Shown here piece after piece: positions 44,620 to 52,603 of a stretch of 64,000 nt of DNA. Under the pieces are notes generated by a model. That model saw only the letters and a list, made by a program, of their open reading frames with translations, searched no databases and was not told the origin of the DNA. Each line of letters starts with the position of its first letter. Positions within the stretch are counted from its first letter, which is position 1. The position numbers and the translations under genes were made by a program. Location: contig JBGCFN010000014.1 of the NCBI GenBank assembly GCA_045106935.1, positions 12,523-76,522 on the forward strand, read 5' to 3'. Source of the stretch: UBA1858 sp045106935 (lineage in GTDB: Bacteria; Pseudomonadota; Gammaproteobacteria; UBA4575).

Positions 44620-45468
44620 TTAAATTGCCTCTTCAAAAAGCATTGAAAAATCGACTGCCTGCACATGTTTTGTCAGTGCGCCGACAGAAATATAATCCAC
44701 GCCTAACATTGCATACTGGCTAATATTATCCATAGTGATATTGCCGGACACCTCCAGCTTAATTTTGTTATGGCTCATTTCCACCGCTTGTGTCACTTCC
44801 TGTAGCGAAAAGTTATCGAGTAGTGCAATCGTGGCTTGATGCTCAATAGCTTCATTTAATTGCGCAAGCGTCTCAACTTCTACTTCTATTTTTAATTCTG
44901 GATGCTGTTGCTTGGCGCGTGCGATGGCATGGCTGATTGATCCACAGGCAGCGATGTGATTTTCTTTGATTAAGTAAGCATCGTATAGACCCATGCGATG
45001 GTTTGTTCCGCCAGCGCATAACACAGCATATTTTTGTGCATAGCGTAAGCCGGGAATGGTTTTACGTGTGTCTAGAAGCTGAGTTTTGGTGCCTTTGAGT
45101 CGGTGGAGTAATTTTTTAGTTGCTGTGGCGGTACCAGATAAGGTTTGTAGGAAATTTAATGCTGTTCTTTCGCCGCTGAGGATTGATCTTGCTGCGCCTG
45201 ATATTTTGCAAACTTCATTTCCAGGATGCATCACTTCACCATCGTTGCGCATCCATTCTATATCAACATCAGAATTGAGTTGTTTGAATGTTTCAGTAAA
45301 CCAAGCTTGACCGCAAAGCGTTGCTGTTTCTCTGCATAATACTTTAGCGGTGGCATTGTGTGGGTCGCAAAGTGCAGCACTTACATCGCCCTGGCCAATA
45401 TCTTCAGCCAGAGCAGTGCGTACAGATTCACTTATTGTCGCGACATAAGTGGGAGCATGATTATGCAA
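44620..45468 (-). CDS. nadC: Nicotinate-nucleotide pyrophosphorylase (quinolinate PRTase) NadC
   Basis: Converts quinolinate and PRPP to nicotinate mononucleotide in NAD synthesis. It has 282 residues. Motifs: LAEDIGQGDVSAAL, ERTALNFLQTLSGTAT, LDTRKTIPGLRYAQKYAVLCAGG (about 137-159), RMGLYDAYLIKENH, and EVEVETLAQ. The TTG at 45468 is supported by an AAGGAA site within the end of the upstream gene; no in-frame ATG exists there. It lies four bases after the AGCS symporter gene. Confidence 0.95.
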   Translation of the reverse strand: MHNHAPTYVATISESVRTALAEDIGQGDVSAALCDPHNATAKVLCRETATLCGQAWFTETFKQLNSDVDIEWMRNDGEVMHPGNEVCKISGAARSILSGERTALNFLQTLSGTATATKKLLHRLKGTKTQLLDTRKTIPGLRYAQKYAVLCAGGTNHRMGLYDAYLIKENHIAACGSISHAIARAKQQHPELKIEVEVETLAQLNEAIEHQATIALLDNFSLQEVTQAVEMSHNKIKLEVSGNITMDNISQYAMLGVDYISVGALTKHVQAVDFSMLFEEAI

Positions 45469-45472
45469 AAAT

Positions 45473-46810
45473 CTATTCCTTAGAAAAATATTCCTTGGTA
45501 ATTTTGAAGATCACAGGACTTAATAAAGCAAGTGCAATTAAGTTTGGCACAGCCATGAAGCCATTCATCACATCTGCCAGAATCCATATTAAGTTTACTT
45601 TTTGGTAAGCACCAAAAAATGCAGCAGCTATCCAGAGTATACGATAGGGGAGAATGATTTTTTCGCCAAAAATATATTCAGCACATCGTTCGCCGTAATA
45701 ACTCCAGCCAAGAATGGTAGTAAAAGCAAAGATGACTAAGCCAAATGTAATGATGTATTCGCCAAATGGAATCGAATTACCATAAGCTAGTGTGGATAAG
45801 CTTGCGCCTGTCTCACCACTTGTCCAAGCACCACTAATAATGATCACCAGTGCAGTCATAGTACAGACAATGATTGTGTCTATGAATGTGCCTAACATGC
45901 CAATCATGCCCTGTCTGACAGGGCTGTCAGTTTGTGCTGCAGCATGGGCAATTGGTGCACTTCCCAAGCCTGCTTCGTTGGAGAAAATACCTCGTGCAAC
46001 CCCCATTTGAATTGCAATCATAATGCCGGCGCCTGCAAAGCCGCCTGCCGCAGCGCTGCCATTAAAGGCGCTATCTACAATTAATGATAATGCCGCCGGA
46101 ACTTCGCTGATGTTACTTAAGATGATTGCGAGAGAACCAACGATATAGGCAATGGCCATTATTGGAACAAGTTTACCTGCGACTGAACCAATACGTTTAA
46201 TGCCGCCTAAAATAACTAAGCCAGCGAGTATTGCTATGACGGCACCAGTAATTTTTTTATCTACACTGAAGTTGCTATGCAATGCGTCGGCAACTGAATT
46301 TGATTGCACCATATTGCCAATACCAAAAGCGGCAATCGTGCCAAACAAAGCAAACAAAAAAGCCAGCCAACCCCAGTTGGCACCTAAGCCATTTTTTATG
46401 TAATACATAGGGCCACCAACGTGCTTACCTAGTGCGTCTTTTTCACGATATTTAACTGCAAGCACTGCTTCACCATATTTAGTTGCCATGCCAACTAAAG
46501 CGGTGATCCACATCCAAAATATTGCTCCAGGCCCACCAATGAAAATAGCCGTGGCGACACCGGCAATATTTCCTGTGCCGATGGTGGCGGACATAGCGGT
46601 CATTAATGCTTGGAAAGGAGATATTTCGCCTTTACCTTCACTTTTACGCCCTTGGAATAATAGTGAAAAGGCGTAAGGAATTGTTTTTCGCCAAGGGATG
46701 AATTTGAGGCCAAGTGTAAGATAAGCGCCAACACCAATTATGAGTACTAATGTGAAGGGCCCCCAAATGAATGAGCTGAGTGTGTTAAGTAGTAATGTTA
46801 ATGACTCCAT
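45473..46810 (-). CDS. Sodium:alanine symporter family (AGCS) transporter
   Basis: Amino-acid/sodium symporter of 445 residues with about ten membrane helices. The AGCS signature appears as ISPFQALMTAMSATIGTGNIAGVATA (about 63-88), followed by GGPGAIFWMWITALVGMATKYGEAVLAVKYRE, and GGPMYYIKNGLG. FSNEAGLGSAPIAHAAAQTD is also typical. It probably imports alanine, glycine or a related amino acid. nadC follows, so the two are cotranscribed; the functional link is unclear. The ATG at 46810 has SD GGAGGA. Confidence 0.93.
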   Translation of the reverse strand: MESLTLLLNTLSSFIWGPFTLVLIIGVGAYLTLGLKFIPWRKTIPYAFSLLFQGRKSEGKGEISPFQALMTAMSATIGTGNIAGVATAIFIGGPGAIFWMWITALVGMATKYGEAVLAVKYREKDALGKHVGGPMYYIKNGLGANWGWLAFLFALFGTIAAFGIGNMVQSNSVADALHSNFSVDKKITGAVIAILAGLVILGGIKRIGSVAGKLVPIMAIAYIVGSLAIILSNISEVPAALSLIVDSAFNGSAAAGGFAGAGIMIAIQMGVARGIFSNEAGLGSAPIAHAAAQTDSPVRQGMIGMLGTFIDTIIVCTMTALVIIISGAWTSGETGASLSTLAYGNSIPFGEYIITFGLVIFAFTTILGWSYYGERCAEYIFGEKIILPYRILWIAAAFFGAYQKVNLIWILADVMNGFMAVPNLIALALLSPVIFKITKEYFSKE

Positions 46811-46908
46811 TTTTCCTCCGCCAGTACAGTCTTTATTGTTGTTTTGCTAGCATGCACGACATTGGACGCCTAAATCAACTATTGTTTGTGGGGTTAGAAG
46901 GGAATTAA

Positions 46909-48045
46909 ATGCGTAAATCTGCCATTTTAAGTATTAGCTTAATTGTTTTGCTCTATCTTATTTGGATGTTTGCTGTTGCGGCAAAACCCCCTTTTCCCGA
47001 TATGCATGATTGGGGGAATACAGATTTTTCGAATACGATTGTGGTGCTGGGTGATATGGTTGAGGGTGGGCCCGGTAAGGATGGGATTCCATCAATCGAT
47101 CAACCTGAATTTGAAACGATTCAATCTGCAGAAAAATGGCTTGATGATCGTGAGCCGGTCGTCGTGTTTTCTAATAATGGACAAACCAAGGCTTACCCGC
47201 TGCAAATTTTGATTTATCACGAAATTGTGAATGATCAACTGGGAGAACAAAAAATTTCTGTCACCTATTGTCCTTTATGTAATGCTGCAATGGTTTTTTC
47301 TCGATGGCACAAAGGCAAGTTGTTAGATTTTGGAACGAGTGGGAAAGTGTATACCAACAACTTAGTCATGTATGACCGTCAGAGTGAATCATGGTGGCTG
47401 CAATTTACGGGAGAAGCGGTTGTTGGTGATTATGCGGGTGACTCATTAAAACTTCTGCCATCGCAGATTGTGTCTTTTAAGCAATTTAAAGATGCGCATC
47501 CTTTGGGTGAGGTGCTAACGAATCGCACTGGTTTTAATAAACGATATGGCACGAATCCTTATGTTAATTATGATTCACGCAAGGTGCCAATTGCTTGGTT
47601 TTATCGCAAACCATTTGACGATCGATTACCAGTCATGGAGCGGGTGCTTGGATTAGTTGAAGGTGAAAATGCAATGGCGTTCCCGCTCTCAAGCTTGAGG
47701 ACTAAACCGATTGTACAAACAAATGTGGGGGATGTTGGAGTGTTAGTCATAAGTAAACCAGGGATGGCGTCGGCGGTGGATGCGCAATCAATACGTGAGT
47801 CTAGAGATATATTGGCTGCCGCGGCTTATTCGCGTGATGTCGATGGAAGATTGTTAGATTTTCAATTGGATAATAAAAAGCTAATTGATATTCAAACAAA
47901 ATCTGTTTGGAATATGTTTGGCGTTGCTGTTGAAGGCGAGCTCAAAGGCGTGCGCTTAGAAAAACTAGACCGTGGAGTTTATTTTTCATTTGTATGGTTG
48001 GACTTCTATGCTCACTCAAAGATATTTGAGCAGGATTTCGAGTAA
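46909..48045 (+). CDS. DUF3179 domain-containing exported protein
   Basis: Has 378 residues with an N-terminal signal anchor (about 5-24). The DUF3179 core shows TKAYPLQILIYHEIVND, VTYCPLCNAAMVFSR (a CxxC that may bind metal or act in redox), FGTSGKVYTNNLVMYDRQSESWWLQFTGEAVVGDY, and LPSQIVSFKQFKDAHP. The function of DUF3179 is not known. SD GAAGGGA precedes the ATG. It converges on argF with nine bases between. Confidence 0.88.
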   Translation: MRKSAILSISLIVLLYLIWMFAVAAKPPFPDMHDWGNTDFSNTIVVLGDMVEGGPGKDGIPSIDQPEFETIQSAEKWLDDREPVVVFSNNGQTKAYPLQILIYHEIVNDQLGEQKISVTYCPLCNAAMVFSRWHKGKLLDFGTSGKVYTNNLVMYDRQSESWWLQFTGEAVVGDYAGDSLKLLPSQIVSFKQFKDAHPLGEVLTNRTGFNKRYGTNPYVNYDSRKVPIAWFYRKPFDDRLPVMERVLGLVEGENAMAFPLSSLRTKPIVQTNVGDVGVLVISKPGMASAVDAQSIRESRDILAAAAYSRDVDGRLLDFQLDNKKLIDIQTKSVWNMFGVAVEGELKGVRLEKLDRGVYFSFVWLDFYAHSKIFEQDFE

Positions 48046-48054
48046 CGCTAATAG

Positions 48055-48963
48055 TTAGTTTGCGTGAAGCAATAAAAATTCAATTAACGCTTTTTGAGCG
48101 TGCAAACGATTTTCTGCTTCATCCCATACAACACTTTGTGCGCCCTCTAGCACATCAGTAGTAACTTCTTCTTCTCTGTGTGCAGGTAAACAATGCATGA
48201 ATAAAGCATCTTGATTGGCCTGTTGCATGAGTTCAGCATTAACTTGAAATGATGCAAATGCTTTTTCGCGTTGTTTTTGTTCTTCTTCTTGTCCCATGCT
48301 CGCCCACACATCCGTGACAATAAGGTCTGAGTCTTTAGCTGCGTCCATAGCGTCGTGAGTAAAATACACTTTATTGCCGGCCGCGCTGACAATGTCATGG
48401 TCGGGCTCGTAATTTTTTGGACTGGCAATGCGTAAGTTAAAGTCTAATAATCTGGCTGCATTGATATAAGAGTGGCACATATTATTTCCGTCACCAATCC
48501 AAGTAACGGTTGATCCACGAATGTCGCCTCTTTTTTCGAACCAAGTTTGCAGGTCTGCCAGTAGTTGGCAAGGATGAACTAAGTCTGTTAAACCATTAAT
48601 CACAGGGACAGTGGAAACACTTGCGAATCGTTCAATAGTGTCGTGGGCAAAAGTTCGAATCATAATGATGTCGACCATGCGAGACAGTACGCGTGCAGCA
48701 TCTTCGACGGGTTCTCCGCGCCCTAACTGTGTGTCTTTAGACGACAAGAATAATGCATGACCACCAAATTGAGCCATCCCCGCTTCAAATGAAACACGTG
48801 TGCGCGTTGAGGATTTGTCAAACAACATGCCAAGCGTTTTGTTTTGAAAAGGAGTATATGACTCGCCACTGTGTAGCATGGCCTTAAGTTCAATTGCTCG
48901 CATGATAATTGAACGCAGTTCTTCGCTGCTAAGATCTAGTAATGATAAAAAGTGACGTGCCAT
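48055..48963 (-). CDS. argF: Ornithine carbamoyltransferase
   Basis: Makes citrulline from ornithine and carbamoyl phosphate. It has 302 residues. Motifs: KSSTRTRVSFEAG (carbamoyl-phosphate loop, STRTR near 51-55), VHPCQLLADL (HPCQ), and MHCLPAHREEEV (HCLP). WIGDGNNMCHSYINAA is the ornithine-side loop. It follows argD by 21 bases, so arginine steps argD and argF share an operon. Confidence 0.96.
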   Translation of the reverse strand: MARHFLSLLDLSSEELRSIIMRAIELKAMLHSGESYTPFQNKTLGMLFDKSSTRTRVSFEAGMAQFGGHALFLSSKDTQLGRGEPVEDAARVLSRMVDIIMIRTFAHDTIERFASVSTVPVINGLTDLVHPCQLLADLQTWFEKRGDIRGSTVTWIGDGNNMCHSYINAARLLDFNLRIASPKNYEPDHDIVSAAGNKVYFTHDAMDAAKDSDLIVTDVWASMGQEEEQKQREKAFASFQVNAELMQQANQDALFMHCLPAHREEEVTTDVLEGAQSVVWDEAENRLHAQKALIEFLLLHAN

Positions 48964-48984
48964 GATAGTTGTTTCTAATTTAAA

Positions 48985-50148
48985 TTAAAGTTGCTGCTGA
49001 AAAGCGTCAATGCATTCGGCGATGAGTGTTGCAATCATTGCAATGTCATCTTTGCTGCAAATGAGTGGCGGTAGAATGCGAATGACATTGTCAGCGGTGA
49101 CATTCACTAATAATTTTTTCTTTAATGCGAGATCTACGATGGCAACGCACGGCACGGTTAGTTCGATACCAATCATCATGCCGCAGCCACGGATATCTTT
49201 AACCAGCTTGTGATCAGAGAGCGTCTGTTTGAGTGTATCAACCAGCAGAGTGCCCATATTTGCCGCATGCGATAAAAGATTTTCTTCTTCGATAATATTA
49301 AGCACTTGTAATGCGGTTGCGCAAGCTAGTGGATTGCCACCAAAAGTGCTGCCATGGGAGCCTGGGCCAAATAATTCAGCCGCGTCACCTCGTGCGAGAC
49401 ATGCACCAATGGGCATTCCATTGCCAAGGCCTTTCGCTGTGGTCATAACGTCAGGTAGGATATTTTGGTGGTGGCAAGCAAACCATTTTCCAGTACGGCC
49501 ATTACCGGTTTGGACTTCATCAAGCATCAATAATAAATTGTGTTGATCGCAAATATCACGCAATTCCTTAAGAAAAGTGTCGCTAGGAATATGTATGCCA
49601 CCTTCGCCTTGAATGGGTTCAACAAAAATTGCGCAAACATTGGAATTGTTTTTGCAAATTTCTGCAATCGTTTCACTGTCACCAAACGGTGCACGGATAA
49701 ATCCAGCCACCAAAGGTTCAAAGCCAGCATGGGCTTTTCGATTGCCTGTCGCAGTGAGCGTTGCCATGGTGCGACCATGGAAACTATTTTCACAGACGAT
49801 AATTGTCGGTGTTTCTATGTTTTGTTTATTACCATGCAAGCGTGCCAGTTTGATGGCTGCTTCATTGGCTTCTGCGCCTGAGTTGCAAAAGAATGCGCGT
49901 TGCATCTTGCTAACGTCACATAGTTGTTTGCCTAATTGTTCTTGAGCACTAATTCGGTAGATGTTTGAAGTATGTAACAGTGTATTCGCTTGCTGAGAAA
50001 TAACTTCTGCAATTTTGGGGTGGGCATGGCCGAGCCCGCAGACCGCAATACCGGAGAGTGCATCTAAATACTTACCACCATTTTGATCCCACAGCCATAT
50101 GCCTTCACCCTTGGTGAAGGTAATATCTTTGCGAGCATAGGTTGACAT
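48985..50148 (-). CDS. argD: Acetylornithine aminotransferase
   Basis: PLP enzyme converting N-acetylglutamate semialdehyde to N-acetylornithine. It has 387 residues from the ATG at 50148 (a TTG four codons earlier is possible). Motifs: ALSGIAVCGLGHAHP, FFCNSGAEANEAAIKLAR (phosphate-binding), ENSFHGRTMATLTATG, VEPIQGEGGIHIP, LMLDEVQTGNGRTGKW, and TAKGLGNGMPIGA with the PLP lysine. argF follows directly. Confidence 0.95.
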   Translation of the reverse strand: MSTYARKDITFTKGEGIWLWDQNGGKYLDALSGIAVCGLGHAHPKIAEVISQQANTLLHTSNIYRISAQEQLGKQLCDVSKMQRAFFCNSGAEANEAAIKLARLHGNKQNIETPTIIVCENSFHGRTMATLTATGNRKAHAGFEPLVAGFIRAPFGDSETIAEICKNNSNVCAIFVEPIQGEGGIHIPSDTFLKELRDICDQHNLLLMLDEVQTGNGRTGKWFACHHQNILPDVMTTAKGLGNGMPIGACLARGDAAELFGPGSHGSTFGGNPLACATALQVLNIIEEENLLSHAANMGTLLVDTLKQTLSDHKLVKDIRGCGMMIGIELTVPCVAIVDLALKKKLLVNVTADNVIRILPPLICSKDDIAMIATLIAECIDAFQQQL

Positions 50149-50191
50149 TAATGTATCCAAAATAATTAATTCGATTGTTTATAAAATAAAA

Positions 50192-50215
50192 ACGGCAGCG
50201 GGGTTCCGCTGCCGT
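50192..50215 (-). terminator. Intrinsic terminator downstream of the PuuD-like gene
   Basis: Perfect 10-base stem (ACGGCAGCGG / CCGCTGCCGT) with a four-base loop at 50202-50205. On the minus strand it is followed by TTTTTATTTTAT. This is a strong intrinsic terminator between the PuuD-like gene and argD, so argDF must have its own promoter. Confidence 0.85.
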
Positions 50216-50230
50216 AGTGAAATTATGCTA

Positions 50231-50260
50231 CCAAACATGCTGTTTTTCCAGCTTGTTTGG
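50231..50260 (-). other. Second hairpin between the PuuD-like gene stop and the terminator
   Basis: Twelve-base arms with one mismatch (CCAAACATGCTG at 50231-50242, CAGCTTGTTTGG at 50249-50260) and a six-base loop. It sits between the PuuD-like stop codon and the terminator at 50192-50215. No U-run follows. It may protect the mRNA 3' end or be a remnant duplicate of a terminator. Confidence 0.45.
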
Positions 50261-50288
50261 CGGGCTTTATCTGCCCTTGGTGCTCAAC

Positions 50289-50789
50289 TTAAAAAGGTAA
50301 GCCGTGACCGTGGCCAACCATACACATTAGCATGGGTATAGATAGCAATGTGTTGGTGCGCGATGCCATGAACGCCACTTTCTTAGCAGTTGCTTTTTCG
50401 GCGTCAGTCGCTTCTTTAATACCCAGTAGTTTTTTCTGGTTAGGCCAGATTAAGCCCCAAACATTGAAGAGCATAATTGTACCAAGCCATGCACCGATAC
50501 CGATCACAGTTAATCCGTTTGTGAATAGCATGTTAGGAACAAAGCCGCCGACATAAGATAGTGCGCCAGCGCCCGTCAACCATGTGGCAAGTGCACCCCA
50601 GCGGAACCACCATAGTGCACGTGGTGCAACATATTTACTGATGGCAGCGGGTCCTGGGCCATCACTGTCTGCAGTTGCAGCAGCCACGGCAGGCACTTGT
50701 ACGAAATTAAAGTAATAAAGTAAGCCGATCCAAATAACGCCGGCAAAAACATGTAGCCACACCATTAGCGACCATGTGTTTATTTCCAT
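50289..50789 (-). CDS. PuuD-like (urate hydroxylase N-terminal family) membrane protein
   Basis: Has 166 residues with four hydrophobic segments. SLMVWLHVFAGVIWIGLLYYFNFVQVP (about 7-33) and VAPRALWWFRWGALATWLTG (about 53-72) are typical of the PuuD membrane domain. Full-length PuuD adds a cytochrome c domain, which is absent here, so activity on urate cannot be assumed. Its histidines (13, 159 and 161) could be haem ligands. SD GAGGAG precedes the ATG at 50789. A 25-codon membrane ORF lies 58 bases upstream on the same strand. Confidence 0.75.
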   Translation of the reverse strand: MEINTWSLMVWLHVFAGVIWIGLLYYFNFVQVPAVAAATADSDGPGPAAISKYVAPRALWWFRWGALATWLTGAGALSYVGGFVPNMLFTNGLTVIGIGAWLGTIMLFNVWGLIWPNQKKLLGIKEATDAEKATAKKVAFMASRTNTLLSIPMLMCMVGHGHGLPF

Positions 50790-50847
50790 AGTGATATCTC
50801 CTCAGATTTTGATTATTTATTATATGCGTTATACGCTGCAGTTTGAT

Positions 50848-50925
50848 TTAGACGATTAGCGTAATAATGATGGCTAAAACAAAGCCTGCGATGATGGTCC
50901 CTAGTACTGAATTTAATGGGTTCAC
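50848..50925 (-). CDS. Possible 25-residue membrane microprotein
   Basis: GTG at 50925, stop TAA at 50848-50850. The peptide begins MNPLNSVLGTIIAGFVLAII and is nearly all hydrophobic after residue 6. The SD GAGGTG sits six bases before the GTG. It lies just upstream of the PuuD-like gene on the same strand. Very small hydrophobic subunits like this often accompany membrane oxidases. The SD and composition are seen; a role is inferred. No longer gene occupies this 255-base gap. Confidence 0.45.
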   Translation of the reverse strand: MNPLNSVLGTIIAGFVLAIIITLIV

Positions 50926-51044
50926 GTAGCACCTCAATATTGATTGTTATTTTTAAATAAAAAGTTCGATTGAAAATTGCAAAAACCTTACAACCGCTCA
51001 AGTTAAACCATAGAAGGTTTTACCACTAAAAACAACAATCACAG

Positions 51045-52589
51045 ATGGCTATAAATTCAATCCAATTGAGCTTATTTGCTCATAAAATCAATGCATTATG
51101 TGAGGAAATGGGGGCCCACCTGCGTCATGCCGCTTTTTCACCAAATATTCGAGATCGATTGGATTATTCTTGCGCAATTTTTGATGGGCGTGGGCAGATG
51201 TGTGCTCAGGCTGCTCATATACCCGTTCATTTAGGCAGCATGGCTTATGCCATGGAAGGTATTGTTGATCAATTTGATTGGCGCATTGGCGACATTGTCA
51301 TATTTAATGATCCTTACATGGGCGGCACTCATTTGCCTGATGTCACGCTAGTCGTGCCAGTGTTTGCTAATAATCAGTGTGTGGGGTTTGTGGCTAACCG
51401 TGCACATCATGCAGATATTGGTTCTGAGGAACCCGGATCAATGCCACTTTCGTCACATCTGGAAGAAGAAGGGATTGTTATTTCTCCTCAATACTTAGGG
51501 ACGGATGATCAGATTGATGATGCCTTGTATAAAACAGTATTTTCCAAAGTACAACGAGAAGATAAAACCTATGCAGATATTAGTGCGCAACTGGGTGCAA
51601 ATTTGCATGGCGTCAATCGTTTGCAAATGTTGGTCTCTGAACTTGGCGTTGATCACTATCAGCAATTAACAGAGCAATTGTTTGAGTATTCGTATGCCAT
51701 GGCTGTGAGTCAGCTTAAGCGTATACCCAATGGATTTTACTCGGCCGTTGACTATATGGATGATGATGGGTTGGGCAATATCAATATTCCTATTAAAGTT
51801 GAGGTGACGGTTGACGATGGGACAGTTCAAGTGGATTTTTCAGGCACGGCTAAGCAGGTTGAAGGCAATATAAATTGCCCTAAAGCCGTCACAGCGGCGG
51901 CCGTGTTTTATGTGTTTCGCTGCTTGATGAATGAAGAGATGCCTTCAAGTAAAGGATTGTTTGATCCAATTTCAATTTCAACTAACCCAGGGACTTTGGT
52001 AGACGCAAATTATCCTGCTGCCGTTGCTGCGGGCAATGTGGAAACAAGTTCTCGTATTGTTGATGTGATGTTTGCTGCATTAGCGCAAGCATGCCCAAAT
52101 GAAATTCCAGCAGCGAGCCAAGGGACGATGAATAATATTGCAATGGGCATGCATGGTCATGAGTCATGGAGTTACTATGAAACCATTGGTGGTGGGGCTG
52201 GAGCGTCTGCAAGTTTTCATGGTGCGAATGCCGTTCAAACTCATATGACTAACACTCAGAATACGCCTATAGAAGTATTTGAAATGAATTATCCTGTGCG
52301 AGTACTGCGTTATGAAATTCGACATGGTTCTGGCGGACGTGGGTTACATAATGGTGGTTGCGGCATAGTGCGAGAATATGAATTTTTGCAGGCGGCACGT
52401 GTAACAATTTTAAGCGAGCGAAGATCGCATGCACCCTATGGGTTAAATGGAGGTGCACCAGGACAGCGGGGGAGAAATTTTTTAAATAATCAGCTAATTA
52501 ATGGTAAAGCGTCTTTGTCTGTGGTGTCGGGTGATTGTGTGCGCATGGAAACACCCGGCGGTGGCGCGTTTGGTTTGGCTGAATACTAG
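51045..52589 (+). CDS. HyuB-type hydantoinase / oxoprolinase B subunit
   Basis: N-methylhydantoinase B/5-oxoprolinase beta family, 514 residues (the family is usually 500-600). Motifs: the N-terminal SIQLSLFAHKINALCEEMGAHLRHAAFSPNIRDRLDYSCAIFD, AAHIPVHLGSM, FNDPYMGGTHLPDV, and GGRGLHNGGCGIVREY. These enzymes open cyclic amides with ATP and normally need the HyuA partner, which is not next to it here. It is followed after 14 bases by an asparagine-synthase-like amidotransferase gene, a probable operon. Confidence 0.88.
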   Translation: MAINSIQLSLFAHKINALCEEMGAHLRHAAFSPNIRDRLDYSCAIFDGRGQMCAQAAHIPVHLGSMAYAMEGIVDQFDWRIGDIVIFNDPYMGGTHLPDVTLVVPVFANNQCVGFVANRAHHADIGSEEPGSMPLSSHLEEEGIVISPQYLGTDDQIDDALYKTVFSKVQREDKTYADISAQLGANLHGVNRLQMLVSELGVDHYQQLTEQLFEYSYAMAVSQLKRIPNGFYSAVDYMDDDGLGNINIPIKVEVTVDDGTVQVDFSGTAKQVEGNINCPKAVTAAAVFYVFRCLMNEEMPSSKGLFDPISISTNPGTLVDANYPAAVAAGNVETSSRIVDVMFAALAQACPNEIPAASQGTMNNIAMGMHGHESWSYYETIGGGAGASASFHGANAVQTHMTNTQNTPIEVFEMNYPVRVLRYEIRHGSGGRGLHNGGCGIVREYEFLQAARVTILSERRSHAPYGLNGGAPGQRGRNFLNNQLINGKASLSVVSGDCVRMETPGGGAFGLAEY

Positions 52590-52603
52590 AACAAAATAAA
52601 ACT

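Noticed and set aside
50161..50176. ARG box upstream of argD
   Set aside because: Only one half-site (ATTCG) is present; the other arm does not match.
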